Below, one piece after another: positions 50,811 through 59,986 of a stretch of DNA of 64,000 nt. This stretch comes from [Erwinia] mediterraneensis (GTDB lineage: Bacteria; Pseudomonadota; Gammaproteobacteria; Enterobacterales; Enterobacteriaceae). Within the stretch, counting starts at the first letter, position 1. Each line of letters opens with the position of its first letter. The notes beneath the pieces are model-generated. The model saw nothing but the letters and a program-made list of their open reading frames with translations. It was not told where the DNA came from and made no database searches. A program made the position numbers and the translations under genes. The stretch covers positions 1,478,360 through 1,542,359 of the forward strand of contig NZ_LR026978.1 of NCBI RefSeq assembly GCF_900604315.1, in the 5' to 3' direction.

Positions 50811-51830
50811 TCAGTTGATGTTTAAAATAATTTGCGCTTGCGCAGTAAATTTTCCGCTGGTTGGGCGGCTTCCCTGACTGACAGGAAACAGAATTGCTTT
50901 CCAGTTAAATGTGGCTCGGGTATCATCGGGATTACTGTTTTTCACTTCCGTTGATTTACCGTTCAGCAACATGTCGTTGCCATGACTGTCTTTAATTTTT
51001 ATCCCGAGCGTATTCAGTGCGCCAGCTGCGTCTCTGACCTGAATATATTTCGCATCAGCGGAGGGCATGTCAGTAACAATGGCGGCGGTCGCGGAATAAG
51101 TACCATAATCTGTTCTGCAGCTAACGAAAAAGTTCAGATCACGTTCAATCCCGGATGGAGTCAGGGTGCGGCCAGTAACCTGATTAAAGTCTACGTTAAG
51201 GCTTTCGCTGACATTGCAAACGGGGGTACTGACCACTTTAATCGCCCCTATATTGAGCTTGAGCGAATAATTGCTGAAGGAAGGGCTTTCGACCCAGTTA
51301 TAAACGCGATCGCCTGCCTCAAGCACGACATCTCCTTCTTTGTTATTTAAGGCGAGTCTTTCTTGTGTTTTATAAAATTCGACTTTATACAGTGACTGGG
51401 GCGGAATAACCAGTGCACATAATTCTGTTGGTTTATCAAAACCTTCATCAATGCATTTATGCACTGAAGTTGACGGGAAGTTGCCCCATGCGGCACCATT
51501 GGTATAAAGGAACTTAACGCCGATGCCGGGGATGTTCGTTTTATAAATGCGGGTTGCGGGATCTTGTCCCGTTAAACCGATAACCTCTTTGCCATATTTT
51601 GACAGGTTATGTTCGCAATTAACATATTTGATGCTTTTGCCAAGATTCGGCGTTACGTAAGTTTTCACTGGTGTTGTGGTGTCAGCCTCCCGATCGGCAT
51701 CAATCCTGAAAGTATCTGCCGGCAACATCAGCATCCCTGGCGAAGCATCCTGCAAAATGCATTTAGCCTCTACGCTATGAATAAAAGAGAAAACAAGCAG
51801 AAAAATAAAAGATCTTAGTAAAATTTCCAT
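50811..51830 (-). CDS. Two-domain fimbrial adhesin-like protein
   Basis: 339 residues. A signal peptide (MEILLRSFIFLLVFSFIHSVEA|KC) precedes an N-terminal domain of about 180 residues with paired cysteines. The C-terminal pilin domain (about 205-339: PVCNVSESLNVDFNQVTG, FFVSCRTDYG, ending FTAQAQIILNIN) is of the donor-strand type, like tip adhesins of chaperone-usher pili. The ATG at 51830 has gaggag 8 nt upstream; the ATG at 51836 shares a base with the tssA stop. It sits in the T6SS operon, far from its likely chaperone and usher beyond clpV. Confidence 0.75.
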   Translation of the reverse strand: MEILLRSFIFLLVFSFIHSVEAKCILQDASPGMLMLPADTFRIDADREADTTTPVKTYVTPNLGKSIKYVNCEHNLSKYGKEVIGLTGQDPATRIYKTNIPGIGVKFLYTNGAAWGNFPSTSVHKCIDEGFDKPTELCALVIPPQSLYKVEFYKTQERLALNNKEGDVVLEAGDRVYNWVESPSFSNYSLKLNIGAIKVVSTPVCNVSESLNVDFNQVTGRTLTPSGIERDLNFFVSCRTDYGTYSATAAIVTDMPSADAKYIQVRDAAGALNTLGIKIKDSHGNDMLLNGKSTEVKNSNPDDTRATFNWKAILFPVSQGSRPTSGKFTAQAQIILNIN

Positions 51831-51835
51831 AGCCA

Positions 51836-52861
51836 TTACTCCTCTTTGCCTTCCAGTCTGGCGATAATTTCGCGTGGGAATTGTTTGATTATTTCCGGGA
51901 AACGCATGCCTGTTACTTTCACCGCAAACTCAAGCAACAGGATCACCGGGCTGCTGGGCTCCCATTCAGTAAACCAGGCGTGAAGTTCTTTAAGCCGGGC
52001 AAGGGCGTCAGCGCGCGTCTGTAATGGCGGTAAAAGCTGTGGCGCTGGCACCCACTGAGCCGTATCCTGAAGTTCCGTTTCTGCCTGCGGAAAAGCTGAC
52101 GGATGCTTTTCTTCATCGGGCATGGGCTGAGACTTCTCTGGTTGTTGCTGCAGTTCTGAGGGCAGAAAAAGCTGCAGAATTTGTTCCAGCTCGGTGAAGA
52201 GAGGCGCATCCTTTCCCTGAATATCACATACTGCTTTTTTCAGATCCTGCAGGCGATACCAGGCTCGCTGTAATGACAGAGGCCCTGGCTCGCTACGCAT
52301 TTTCCACTCTTCCATCATGGCTGCTGTCTGAGCCCCGGAAAACGCCGTTACGTTACTGGCAGGCCGCTTCGCATTTTCCAGATCTTTTATGGTGAGCTGC
52401 ATTCCCAGGGCACGAGGCAGTTCTGTATCACGCAATTCAGTAAGAAAGCCCTGAATATTTACCAGCTCGCTCAGGGCATTGGTACGAAAAATCGGTTCGT
52501 ATTCCCCCTCATCATAAAGCTGTGGATGAAGATCATGCGGAAACAGGGTGAGCAAGCGATACAGAGTGATTAACCCTTCCTCAACTGCCTCCACGCCAGT
52601 CTGACGTAAACGGCAACGCATTAGCGCAATAATCAGTCTGATATCTTTACTTTTGGCCAACAGCTTCAGGCAATCACGTTCAATATCGCTCCAGTTCAGG
52701 GGTTCCGGTGGTTCAATAAAATCACCATATTCCGCACCCTGCCGGGGCTGGAGTTTTGACTGTAATAAAATAAAGTCGGCATCGTAGTCCAGGGGCAAGC
52801 CGCAAGGCCTTTCTCCTGGCAGGGGCTGTAATATAGCGGTAAAATAGTCGTTGATTTGCAT
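51836..52861 (-). CDS. tssA: T6SS protein TssA (ImpA N-terminal domain)
   Basis: 341 residues. The ImpA_N domain covers about 15-140 (GLPLDYDADFILLQSKLQ, GDFIEPPEPLNWSDIERDCLKLLAKSKDIRL, LFPHDLHPQLYDEGEYEPIFRTNALSEL). A Gln-rich linker is followed by a short C-terminal domain (PSSPVILLLEFAVKVTGMRFPEIIKQFP). TssA primes baseplate and tail growth in complete systems. The ATG at 52861 has aaggga upstream. It is 45 bp after tssG and coupled to the adhesin gene. Confidence 0.85.
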   Translation of the reverse strand: MQINDYFTAILQPLPGERPCGLPLDYDADFILLQSKLQPRQGAEYGDFIEPPEPLNWSDIERDCLKLLAKSKDIRLIIALMRCRLRQTGVEAVEEGLITLYRLLTLFPHDLHPQLYDEGEYEPIFRTNALSELVNIQGFLTELRDTELPRALGMQLTIKDLENAKRPASNVTAFSGAQTAAMMEEWKMRSEPGPLSLQRAWYRLQDLKKAVCDIQGKDAPLFTELEQILQLFLPSELQQQPEKSQPMPDEEKHPSAFPQAETELQDTAQWVPAPQLLPPLQTRADALARLKELHAWFTEWEPSSPVILLLEFAVKVTGMRFPEIIKQFPREIIARLEGKEE

Positions 52862-52912
52862 AGACAATTCCCTTGTCAGTCTTACTGTTACGATCCGTTA
52901 ATTGCAGCTGCG

Positions 52913-53944
52913 TTAATGGTAATTCTCCGGTTCGAAGCTCATACCAAAAACAGGCAAACGCTTTTCATCTTTTGCCAGCCAGGTGGCATAGCCCAGCTGG
53001 TGGGTTCCGTCCAGGGTGGCCTGAGGAATCTCATCAGCCGCTAAAATAAGCTGGATATCCCAGGCATATTCAAATCCAGTAAAATTGCGTACCCACTCTC
53101 GTATGGTGGGCAAATCATTACCCCAGGGGCTGAATAACATATACTGGCGAAGGTTTAAGGGACCGAGAATCAAGCTGAACTTGTGCTGCCTGTCCTGCAT
53201 GGCATTGCCTAAAATTGCCCCGTCACCCAACACCATTGCGGATGAGAATTGACCTAAAATGCTCTGATCCTTTTCATCCAGAAATAGCCACTGTTCACTG
53301 TATTCCTCCATGCTGACGGGAATATCAAAATAGTATTGTAAGGCGCCGGTAAGACCTTCAGGATTACGCGCTTCACGAATCAAGTGTGCTGTAGAGGCAA
53401 GACGAGCATGGACAGGCAGTAAATTACCGTCTAAATCCGCAGGATCGAGTCCGGCCAGGCTGCCAATATAAAAGGAGAAACGTTCATCACTTTTGCGATC
53501 GAGCGAGGCGGTATCCTGTGAGATAAACCAGGCGCGATAAAAAAGCGTCAGGGCTCGATGATGGAAGATATCCATAAAATCAGCCAATGCCCGATCATAT
53601 TGCTCCGAACGCGAATAGGCTAACTCAGACAGATGCAGCGGCATAGCCCCCTGAGGTCCCCAGACGCCCAGCCCAAATAAATCGATCTTCAGTTTGTTCT
53701 GCTCCTCGCTAATCTGCGCTATCTCACTCGGAGCAAATGCCATATGCGCAACCTGTCCCAGCCGGAAAGGTTCCTGAGAAGGGCGTGTCGCTTTGCCGGG
53801 AGCGGGCATACCCGGTATCCATGCTGCCAGAGCGCGGAGCAGGCTGATAAAGCCCACCTTCCAGGGCGCATCCTTTTGATACCATGTCGGCAAGCGAACA
53901 CCAGGGTTAGCTGATGTATCAGGCGGCGTGCGCATCAAAGACAT
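52913..53944 (-). CDS. tssG: T6SS baseplate protein TssG
   Basis: 343 residues, TssG (DUF1305/VasB) family: PWKVGFISLLRALAA near the start, FGLGVWGPQGAMPLHLSELAY, LADFMDIFHHRALTLFYRAW, and a C-terminal GYATWL stretch. TssG with two TssF copies forms the baseplate wedge in known systems. It overlaps tssF by 10 bp. Confidence 0.9.
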   Translation of the reverse strand: MSLMRTPPDTSANPGVRLPTWYQKDAPWKVGFISLLRALAAWIPGMPAPGKATRPSQEPFRLGQVAHMAFAPSEIAQISEEQNKLKIDLFGLGVWGPQGAMPLHLSELAYSRSEQYDRALADFMDIFHHRALTLFYRAWFISQDTASLDRKSDERFSFYIGSLAGLDPADLDGNLLPVHARLASTAHLIREARNPEGLTGALQYYFDIPVSMEEYSEQWLFLDEKDQSILGQFSSAMVLGDGAILGNAMQDRQHKFSLILGPLNLRQYMLFSPWGNDLPTIREWVRNFTGFEYAWDIQLILAADEIPQATLDGTHQLGYATWLAKDEKRLPVFGMSFEPENYH

Positions 53945-55815
53945 CCTCTTCTCCCCGGACGGGCGGGCCAGCGACCAATTAAACCACGCTGCATCGAATG
54001 CAATTCTGTTTCAGTGAAAACATTAATCGCGGCATGGCGCGCCAGGTAATTCTCCATAATCAAACCGAACAGGTAAGGACTGATGCCGGAGAAACCCTCT
54101 TCATCGACGGTTAACGTACAGCGTACGCCTCTGCCGTAAACCAGTAAGCCATTACCCGGAAGGCGACGAATAACAGGCTCAGTTTTACAGCCAACCAGGC
54201 TATTGACCTGGGAAATTGAATCCTGATCTGAGCCGATAATGAACAGTCGCAGCATATTACGCAGCGACTCCCCGCCCTCTTTATGATCTAACTCGGATAA
54301 GGGCAAATAGTTGAAGCTGAGTTGCCGGATAAGCCGCCACGCGCTCTCACCAGGCGCGAAAGGGGGACGAGGGGCGCTAGGCTGATGGATAAAAGTGGCA
54401 CCGTAAACAGGCACTGCGTCAGACATGCTTAACTCATAGCTGCCACTGTGAGCAATCACCCGTGGTAAATCACGATTAGTCACCATCGCCTCAACGGATA
54501 AATAACGAATATCTTCTCCGTAAGGTGCTTCATTCTGATCAACCAGTGAAATGAAGACTTCTGTACCCAGGTAGGGCGTACGCGTCTCATACTTCCTTTT
54601 CATGTTCTCCCTGACCCGCGCCTCTCTTTTTAAGGAAAAGTAACGGGCAAAGTTGTCTTGCTCGCTCTGCTTTGTCTGAAACAGTGGGTTAAAAACGACC
54701 TCTTCGCTTTTTTCTGCCTGTTGTCCAATGACTTTATTAACCGAAAATATTTCATAATCTAACGGTCGACTACGATCCGCTATAACATGAAAATCATTAA
54801 GGGAACGGTTAATTTCTATCTTATCAACCCTTTTGGGGAATAAATTAACAACAGGCGTGCAGTAGAGAAGAAAGCGTGATGCATCAATATGCCCAACCAG
54901 CGCTTGAGGTAAGCGATCCAGTAACAGGATAATTTCCACCTCGGCGGTTGGGTTTTTCTTCAGTGCGGTAGCCAGCTGGTTAAGCGTAAAAAAATAAAAG
55001 CGCCTGCGGCAGGAGAAATATTCATGAATCAAATTATGTCCATGAAACATGTTCCATGATAAAGGTAGCAGGGTCTGGTCAGGATGAAAGCCTTCAAAGG
55101 TCACAGCGTTCTCCCTGATAATTTCATCCGTAACTTTAGACTGATGAACAAAGCGAATAATCATAGCCGACTGGCTGGCATGCAACAGTTCAAAAATATG
55201 TGAAACTATTCCTTCATCTCCGGTGATATAGATCGGCAGTTTGTCCAGATGATTAAGCTGCGAAAATACTTGATCACTCTGCAATTTTAACCTCAGGCGT
55301 AATGCACCTTTCAAACGGGGATAAATGATGCGATATCTTTCCAGATTCGGTATATCGGGCGGAACGGAAGTGAGACGTGCCTCAGTGATGGTCAGTGGCC
55401 AGAGCGTGACTTCATGACCGTTACGAAACTCGCAACGTGTAATTTCATCAGGCAGAATACGGGAGAAAAAAGCGCTGTTACGCGGAATAGTATATCCCTG
55501 CGTGAGGTCCCCTTCATTTAATTTAGGCAGAAGCTGTACGACGCCCATCGAGGGAGTAGGCGAGTTGTAATTGGGATACACAACATCCAGCAAACGCTGC
55601 GTAAAACGTGGGAATTCTGCGTCCAGTTTTAACTGCGTACGCGCGGCCATAAAGCAAAAGGCTTCTATTAAGCGTTCGACATAGGGATCAGCGACTTCTA
55701 TCCCGTGCATTCCAAGGCGTTTAGCGATTTTAGGATGTTTTTTTGCGAACTCAGCAGCCATTTCCCGCATGAAAGTGAGTTCCTGATTATAGAAATCAAG
55801 AAATTTTTGATCCAC
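53935..55815 (-). CDS. tssF: T6SS baseplate protein TssF
   Basis: 626 residues, TssF (DUF879/VasA) family: FLDFYNQELTFMREMAAEFAKKHPKIAKRLGM at the start, DPYVERLIEAFCFMAARTQLKLD, FPRFTQRLLDVVYPNY and RGVRCTLTVDEEGFSGISPYLFGLIMENYLARHAAINVFTETELHSMQRG at the end. The start is a GTG with agaggtgga upstream. First gene of the minus-strand operon. No tssE lies upstream, where many systems have it. Confidence 0.92.
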   Translation of the reverse strand: MDQKFLDFYNQELTFMREMAAEFAKKHPKIAKRLGMHGIEVADPYVERLIEAFCFMAARTQLKLDAEFPRFTQRLLDVVYPNYNSPTPSMGVVQLLPKLNEGDLTQGYTIPRNSAFFSRILPDEITRCEFRNGHEVTLWPLTITEARLTSVPPDIPNLERYRIIYPRLKGALRLRLKLQSDQVFSQLNHLDKLPIYITGDEGIVSHIFELLHASQSAMIIRFVHQSKVTDEIIRENAVTFEGFHPDQTLLPLSWNMFHGHNLIHEYFSCRRRFYFFTLNQLATALKKNPTAEVEIILLLDRLPQALVGHIDASRFLLYCTPVVNLFPKRVDKIEINRSLNDFHVIADRSRPLDYEIFSVNKVIGQQAEKSEEVVFNPLFQTKQSEQDNFARYFSLKREARVRENMKRKYETRTPYLGTEVFISLVDQNEAPYGEDIRYLSVEAMVTNRDLPRVIAHSGSYELSMSDAVPVYGATFIHQPSAPRPPFAPGESAWRLIRQLSFNYLPLSELDHKEGGESLRNMLRLFIIGSDQDSISQVNSLVGCKTEPVIRRLPGNGLLVYGRGVRCTLTVDEEGFSGISPYLFGLIMENYLARHAAINVFTETELHSMQRGLIGRWPARPGRRGCL

Positions 55816-56558
55816 CGCTCCACCTCTGTCGTGCGATTTTTCCCTGTTTCTCGTTTATTGCCGAGCGCTTTCTTGCCCTTTGTCAACAAGACAAGATGTG
55901 TCAGTAATCCACGCCGAATAAATCCCATATTAACGATTTTTACTACCCTGAGAATTCTGAACGCTTTTGTCAGCACCAAATAAAAAACGTTATAATATTT
56001 CACTTCTTTGTTGTTTTCTTATTTTTAATTTTAAACTAATAATTATCTGGTGAAATATAATGATGAAATGTATCTGTATGCTTTCACCTTAATTAATTAT
56101 GGAATCTCTTTGTGCTCTTTTTTATATCATGTGAATTTTGTTTGCACAATATGGAAATTTCTGAGCTATTCTGTAAGCGGTACTTTCTCTGATGGTTTTA
56201 CTGCATTTAGTATTAGAAGGCAAGCTTTAGAGGAAGTCCTGATAAACTTAACTTTCTGATTTTATTATTACCAATAATTAGCTAATTAACCTTTGACTTC
56301 TTTTAAGGTGTTAAATAATGAAAAACAACGGGATCATGTAACTCATTTATTTAATAATAAAACATTTAGGTTGATTATTTTTATGGTCGGCTATTGCTTT
56401 TTATAAAAAATGGCTTACTATCAGCCGAAAATGGTGAGCAAGTTTAAACCAGAGGATAGCTTGCTCTGTGATGATGATAAATAACATCATTAGTTATTTA
56501 AGGATTATGCTGCTCTGTTTAAAACAGGGCAGCGATTAAAAGGATTTGGTAAAGGAAT
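55816..56558. promoter_or_regulatory. AT-rich divergent control region tssF / clpV
   Basis: 743 bp without a convincing gene, visibly richer in A/T than either flank. A small ORF (56050-56259, GTG start, 69 codons) is cysteine- and aromatic-rich and unsupported. A hairpin, gctgctctgttt / aaacagggcagc (56509-56533), stands 25 nt before the clpV ATG. Possible promoters exist in both directions (for example TTGACA on the minus strand about 90 nt before tssF), but none is clear. The AT-richness suggests H-NS silencing (inference). Confidence 0.5.
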
Positions 56559-59222
56559 ATGGCCTTTAATCGGAAAAATCTCTTTGGCAAGCTGGACGCT
56601 ACCCTTTTCAGAAGCATTGAAAGTGCCACCACGCTCTGTAAATTACGGGGTAATTCTCATGTTGAATTAGCGCACTGGCTAAATCAGCTTTGGTATCAGG
56701 GTGATTGTGACTTTAAACGGATCGCACATTTCTTTGAAATAGATAAAGATATTATTGAGCATTGCCTGGCTCAGGCGCTGGAGCGTTTACCTGGCGGTGC
56801 CAGTGCCATCACTGATTTTTCTTATCTTATAGAGTTAGCGATTGAACAGGCCTGGATTTATGCCAGCCTTGAGTGCGCAGAGAACCGCATTCGCAGCGGC
56901 CATCTGTTAATGGCCATGTTAACCACAGTAGAGTTACGCAAAGCGCTTTTTTCGATTTGCTCTTCATTCGGGCGCATTTCGCTTAAACAGCTGACGCAAC
57001 ATTTTAAAGAAATCACCTGTGAGTCGCCCGAGGAAAATGAAGCGGCCGCAGACCGTATAACGCGGGCATCACTCTTACCCGGTGAGGTCTCCGGGGCGCT
57101 TAGCTGTAACAGCAAACGCGTGGGTCTGGCGCAATATGCTTTCGATCTTACTGCACAGGCGCGCGAAGGTAAAATTGATGCTGTTGTCGGGCGAGAAGCG
57201 GAAATCAGCGCCTTGATCGATATTTTGCTGCGTCGCCGCCAAAATAATCCATTGTTAACCGGTGAAGCGGGGGTAGGTAAAACGGCAGTGGTTGAAGGCC
57301 TGGCTCTGGAGATTGTGGCCGGTAATGTTCCGCCTGCTCTTGCCTCCGCACGTTTATTAATGCTTGATATCGTCGCGCTTGCTGCAGGCGCCAGCATGAA
57401 AGGAGAATTTGAGGCGCGTCTGAAAAGTGTACTTGAAGAAGCACTGACGTCTCCGGAGCCGGTTATCCTGTTTATTGATGAGATACATACGCTGGTAGGC
57501 GCAGGAGGCGCAGCAGGTACAGGAGATGCGGCGAACCTGCTGAAACCGATGCTGGCACGAGGCCAGCTACGTACCATTGGTGCCACAACCTGGAGTGAGT
57601 TTAAGCGTCATATTGAAAAGGATCCCGCATTAACGCGGCGTTTTCAGGTTCTCCAGATCTTTGAGCCTGATGAAGAGGCAGCGCTTTCCATGTTACGGGG
57701 CTTGGTGGCTCCTTTAGAAAAACATCATCAAATATGGATTATGGATGATGCGCTTCAGGCCGCTGTTCGTCTTTCTCATCGTTACATTTCGGGCCGACAG
57801 TTGCCGGATAAGGCAATCAGCCTGCTGGATACAGCCTGCGCGCGCGTAGCCGCTGCCCGATTTATGCCTCCGGTACAATTACAGCATCTGAAATGCCGGA
57901 CAGCGTCGGTGGTTACTGAGCAGGCCCTGATTGAAAAAGCCGTTAATGTAGGCAAAACGCAACCTGAACGGCTGAATGCTTTAAAAAGCACTGTGGCTGA
58001 GTGTCAGAATCAAGAGAAGGTGTTAAGCCAACGCTGGTACGAAGAGCGTGAACTGGTGTCTGCACTGGTGACAGCTCGTGAGACGCTTAATCGGGCTATC
58101 GAACAGGGAAACGACGATGCCGAATTGATCAAAGCCCAGCGGCAACGGCTGGCTGAACTTGAAAACAGCCTGAACGCGCTACGCAGTGAGGCCTTGCTGG
58201 TACAGGCGGAAGTGAATAGTGACGTAATTGCTTCAGTTGTTGCCGACTGGACAGGCATTCCTGTCGGACAAATGCTTAAAGACGAAGCCTGTGTTGTAAA
58301 AGAATTACCTCAGCGCCTTGCTGAGCGCGTTATCGCGCAGGATACCGCTCTGCAACTTATCAGCGACAGTATACAAATCGCCCGAACCGGGCTGGCCGAT
58401 CCTGATAAGCCTGGAGGGGTCTTTTTGTTGGTTGGTCCGTCTGGCGTAGGGAAAACAGAAACGGCATTAGCGATCGCAGCGCAACTCTATGGGGGTGAAC
58501 AAAATCTTATCACTATTAATATGAGTGAATATCAGGAAGCGCATAGTGTTTCTACCTTAAAAGGCTCGCCGCCCGGTTATATCGGCTATGGTGACGGCGG
58601 TCTGTTAACGGAAGCGGTGCGCCGCAGACCTTATAGCGTGGTGCTGCTGGATGAAATTGAAAAAGCGCATCCGGATGTTCATGAAATATTTTATCAGGTG
58701 TTTGATAAAGGCGGGATGGAAGATAGCGAGGGACGCTATATTGACTTTAAAAATACTATCATCCTGTTAACAAGCAATGCGGGCAGTGAGGTTATCAGTA
58801 GTTTGTGCCATGATCCCGACACTATTCCGGACCCTGTAAATCTGACCAATGCGTTGCAATCAGAGTTATTGAAATTTTTCCCGGCAGCTTTTCTGGGACG
58901 CGTCAGCGTAGTGCCTTATTATCCACTTAATGACGAGGCCCTGAAAGTTATTGCCCACCTGCATCTGGATCGTATCGCGAAACGTTTAGGCCAGCATCAA
59001 CTGACCATGAAATACAGCGATGAGATTGTGCAGCAAATTGTGAATCAGTATACCCTGGCTTCTCAGGGGGCAAGGGGAATTATTCGCTATATTGAACAAG
59101 CTATTTTGCCCGTTATAAGCCGTTATGTTTTAAACCATCAGCCAAGAAAAACAGAAAAGGCCATAACGTTAGCTAAAGAGGGAGAGGAGAAAATAACCTT
59201 TTTTATACGGGAGGACGATTAG
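56559..59222 (+). CDS. tssH: T6SS ATPase ClpV (TssH)
   Basis: 887-residue AAA+ ATPase. The N-terminal ClpV domain has SATTLCKLRGNSHVELAHWL. The first ATPase domain has Walker A GEAGVGKT (235-242) and Walker B ILFIDE (303-308); a coiled middle region spans about 470-555. The second has Walker A GPSGVGKT (626-633), pore loop GYIGYG (673-678) and Walker B VVLLDE (694-699). ClpV recycles the contracted TssBC sheath, but no tssB or tssC is in the window. An aaaggaat ribosome binding site is present. Confidence 0.93.
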   Translation: MAFNRKNLFGKLDATLFRSIESATTLCKLRGNSHVELAHWLNQLWYQGDCDFKRIAHFFEIDKDIIEHCLAQALERLPGGASAITDFSYLIELAIEQAWIYASLECAENRIRSGHLLMAMLTTVELRKALFSICSSFGRISLKQLTQHFKEITCESPEENEAAADRITRASLLPGEVSGALSCNSKRVGLAQYAFDLTAQAREGKIDAVVGREAEISALIDILLRRRQNNPLLTGEAGVGKTAVVEGLALEIVAGNVPPALASARLLMLDIVALAAGASMKGEFEARLKSVLEEALTSPEPVILFIDEIHTLVGAGGAAGTGDAANLLKPMLARGQLRTIGATTWSEFKRHIEKDPALTRRFQVLQIFEPDEEAALSMLRGLVAPLEKHHQIWIMDDALQAAVRLSHRYISGRQLPDKAISLLDTACARVAAARFMPPVQLQHLKCRTASVVTEQALIEKAVNVGKTQPERLNALKSTVAECQNQEKVLSQRWYEERELVSALVTARETLNRAIEQGNDDAELIKAQRQRLAELENSLNALRSEALLVQAEVNSDVIASVVADWTGIPVGQMLKDEACVVKELPQRLAERVIAQDTALQLISDSIQIARTGLADPDKPGGVFLLVGPSGVGKTETALAIAAQLYGGEQNLITINMSEYQEAHSVSTLKGSPPGYIGYGDGGLLTEAVRRRPYSVVLLDEIEKAHPDVHEIFYQVFDKGGMEDSEGRYIDFKNTIILLTSNAGSEVISSLCHDPDTIPDPVNLTNALQSELLKFFPAAFLGRVSVVPYYPLNDEALKVIAHLHLDRIAKRLGQHQLTMKYSDEIVQQIVNQYTLASQGARGIIRYIEQAILPVISRYVLNHQPRKTEKAITLAKEGEEKITFFIREDD

Positions 59223-59319
59223 CCGAAAGGAAAGATTATAAACATATTATTTTAATGAAAAGCGTTTATCTCTATGCTTGCCAAAAGCAGGTTTTACCAA
59301 TTAATTTAAAGGATTGAAG

Positions 59320-59874
59320 ATGAAAAGCAAAAAACTGGCTATGTACGTCGCTTTATTAAGCATGACAGGCGCATCGTGGGTTAATGCTGCTGACACGTTG
59401 CAGGAAGGTCAGGGAACAGTAACATTCAACGGTAAATTGCAAAATGAAACCTGCCGGGTAGCTGACGACTCTAAAGATATTATTGTTACCTTACCGACGC
59501 TGGCAACGGCTTCGCTGCCTGCGGCAGGTGCAGAAGCGGGTACGCAGAAATTCAGTATTAATGTAAATAGCTGTCCTCCTTCTATGTCACAGGTTGCTGC
59601 TCATTTCGAAGCTATTGGCTCTTCAGGCATGAACTCAGCGACAGGCAACCTGAAAAACAGCGCTGATGCCGCAACAGCTGCCAATAATGTCGAAATCCGG
59701 CTCTATGATTTTGATGCGAAACATCTCGCCTTAGGTAACTCCAGCGCTCCTCAGCCTGTAGAGGCGGGTACGCATACCGCATCTCTGGCTTTTTATGGCG
59801 GTTATTATGCAACAGGTGCCACGACCGCAGGTGATGTACTGGCGAAAGCGAAATTTACTCTCAGTTACCCCTGA
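59320..59874 (+). CDS. Fimbrial major subunit (type 1-like pilin)
   Basis: 184 residues. A signal peptide (MKSKKLAMYVALLSMTGASWVNA|ADT) is followed by a pilin domain with the conserved disulfide pair (C45 in GKLQNETCRV, C85 in NVNSCPPS) and the C-terminal AKAKFTLSYP beta-zipper. The ATG at 59320 has aaagga 6 nt upstream. It lies 97 bp after clpV on the same strand. A terminator follows, so it can be made in excess over the assembly proteins. Confidence 0.88.
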   Translation: MKSKKLAMYVALLSMTGASWVNAADTLQEGQGTVTFNGKLQNETCRVADDSKDIIVTLPTLATASLPAAGAEAGTQKFSINVNSCPPSMSQVAAHFEAIGSSGMNSATGNLKNSADAATAANNVEIRLYDFDAKHLALGNSSAPQPVEAGTHTASLAFYGGYYATGATTAGDVLAKAKFTLSYP

Positions 59875-59888
59875 TTATTAACGTTCTT

Positions 59889-59931
59889 GCAAGAGTCGTA
59901 CTGTATTTTATGACGGCTCTTGCTTTTATTT
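59889..59931 (+). terminator. Hairpin after the pilin gene
   Basis: gcaagagtcgt / acggctcttgc 11-bp stem (one G-T wobble) with a 13-nt loop and a ttttattt tail. Partial termination here would set the pilin:chaperone-usher ratio, as in other fimbrial operons. Confidence 0.75.
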
Positions 59932-59986
59932 AATTTACACACGGATATTAAAATATAGCAATATCGTTTACGCTGCCGGAGTAGGT

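Noticed and set aside
55698-56003. 101-codon minus-strand ORF overlapping the tssF start
   Set aside because: Different frame from tssF, Lys-rich, in AT-rich DNA, no ribosome binding site; probably chance.
56050-56259. 69-codon ORF upstream of clpV
   Set aside because: GTG start without a ribosome binding site and no recognisable family; noted in the control-region entry but not called as a gene.
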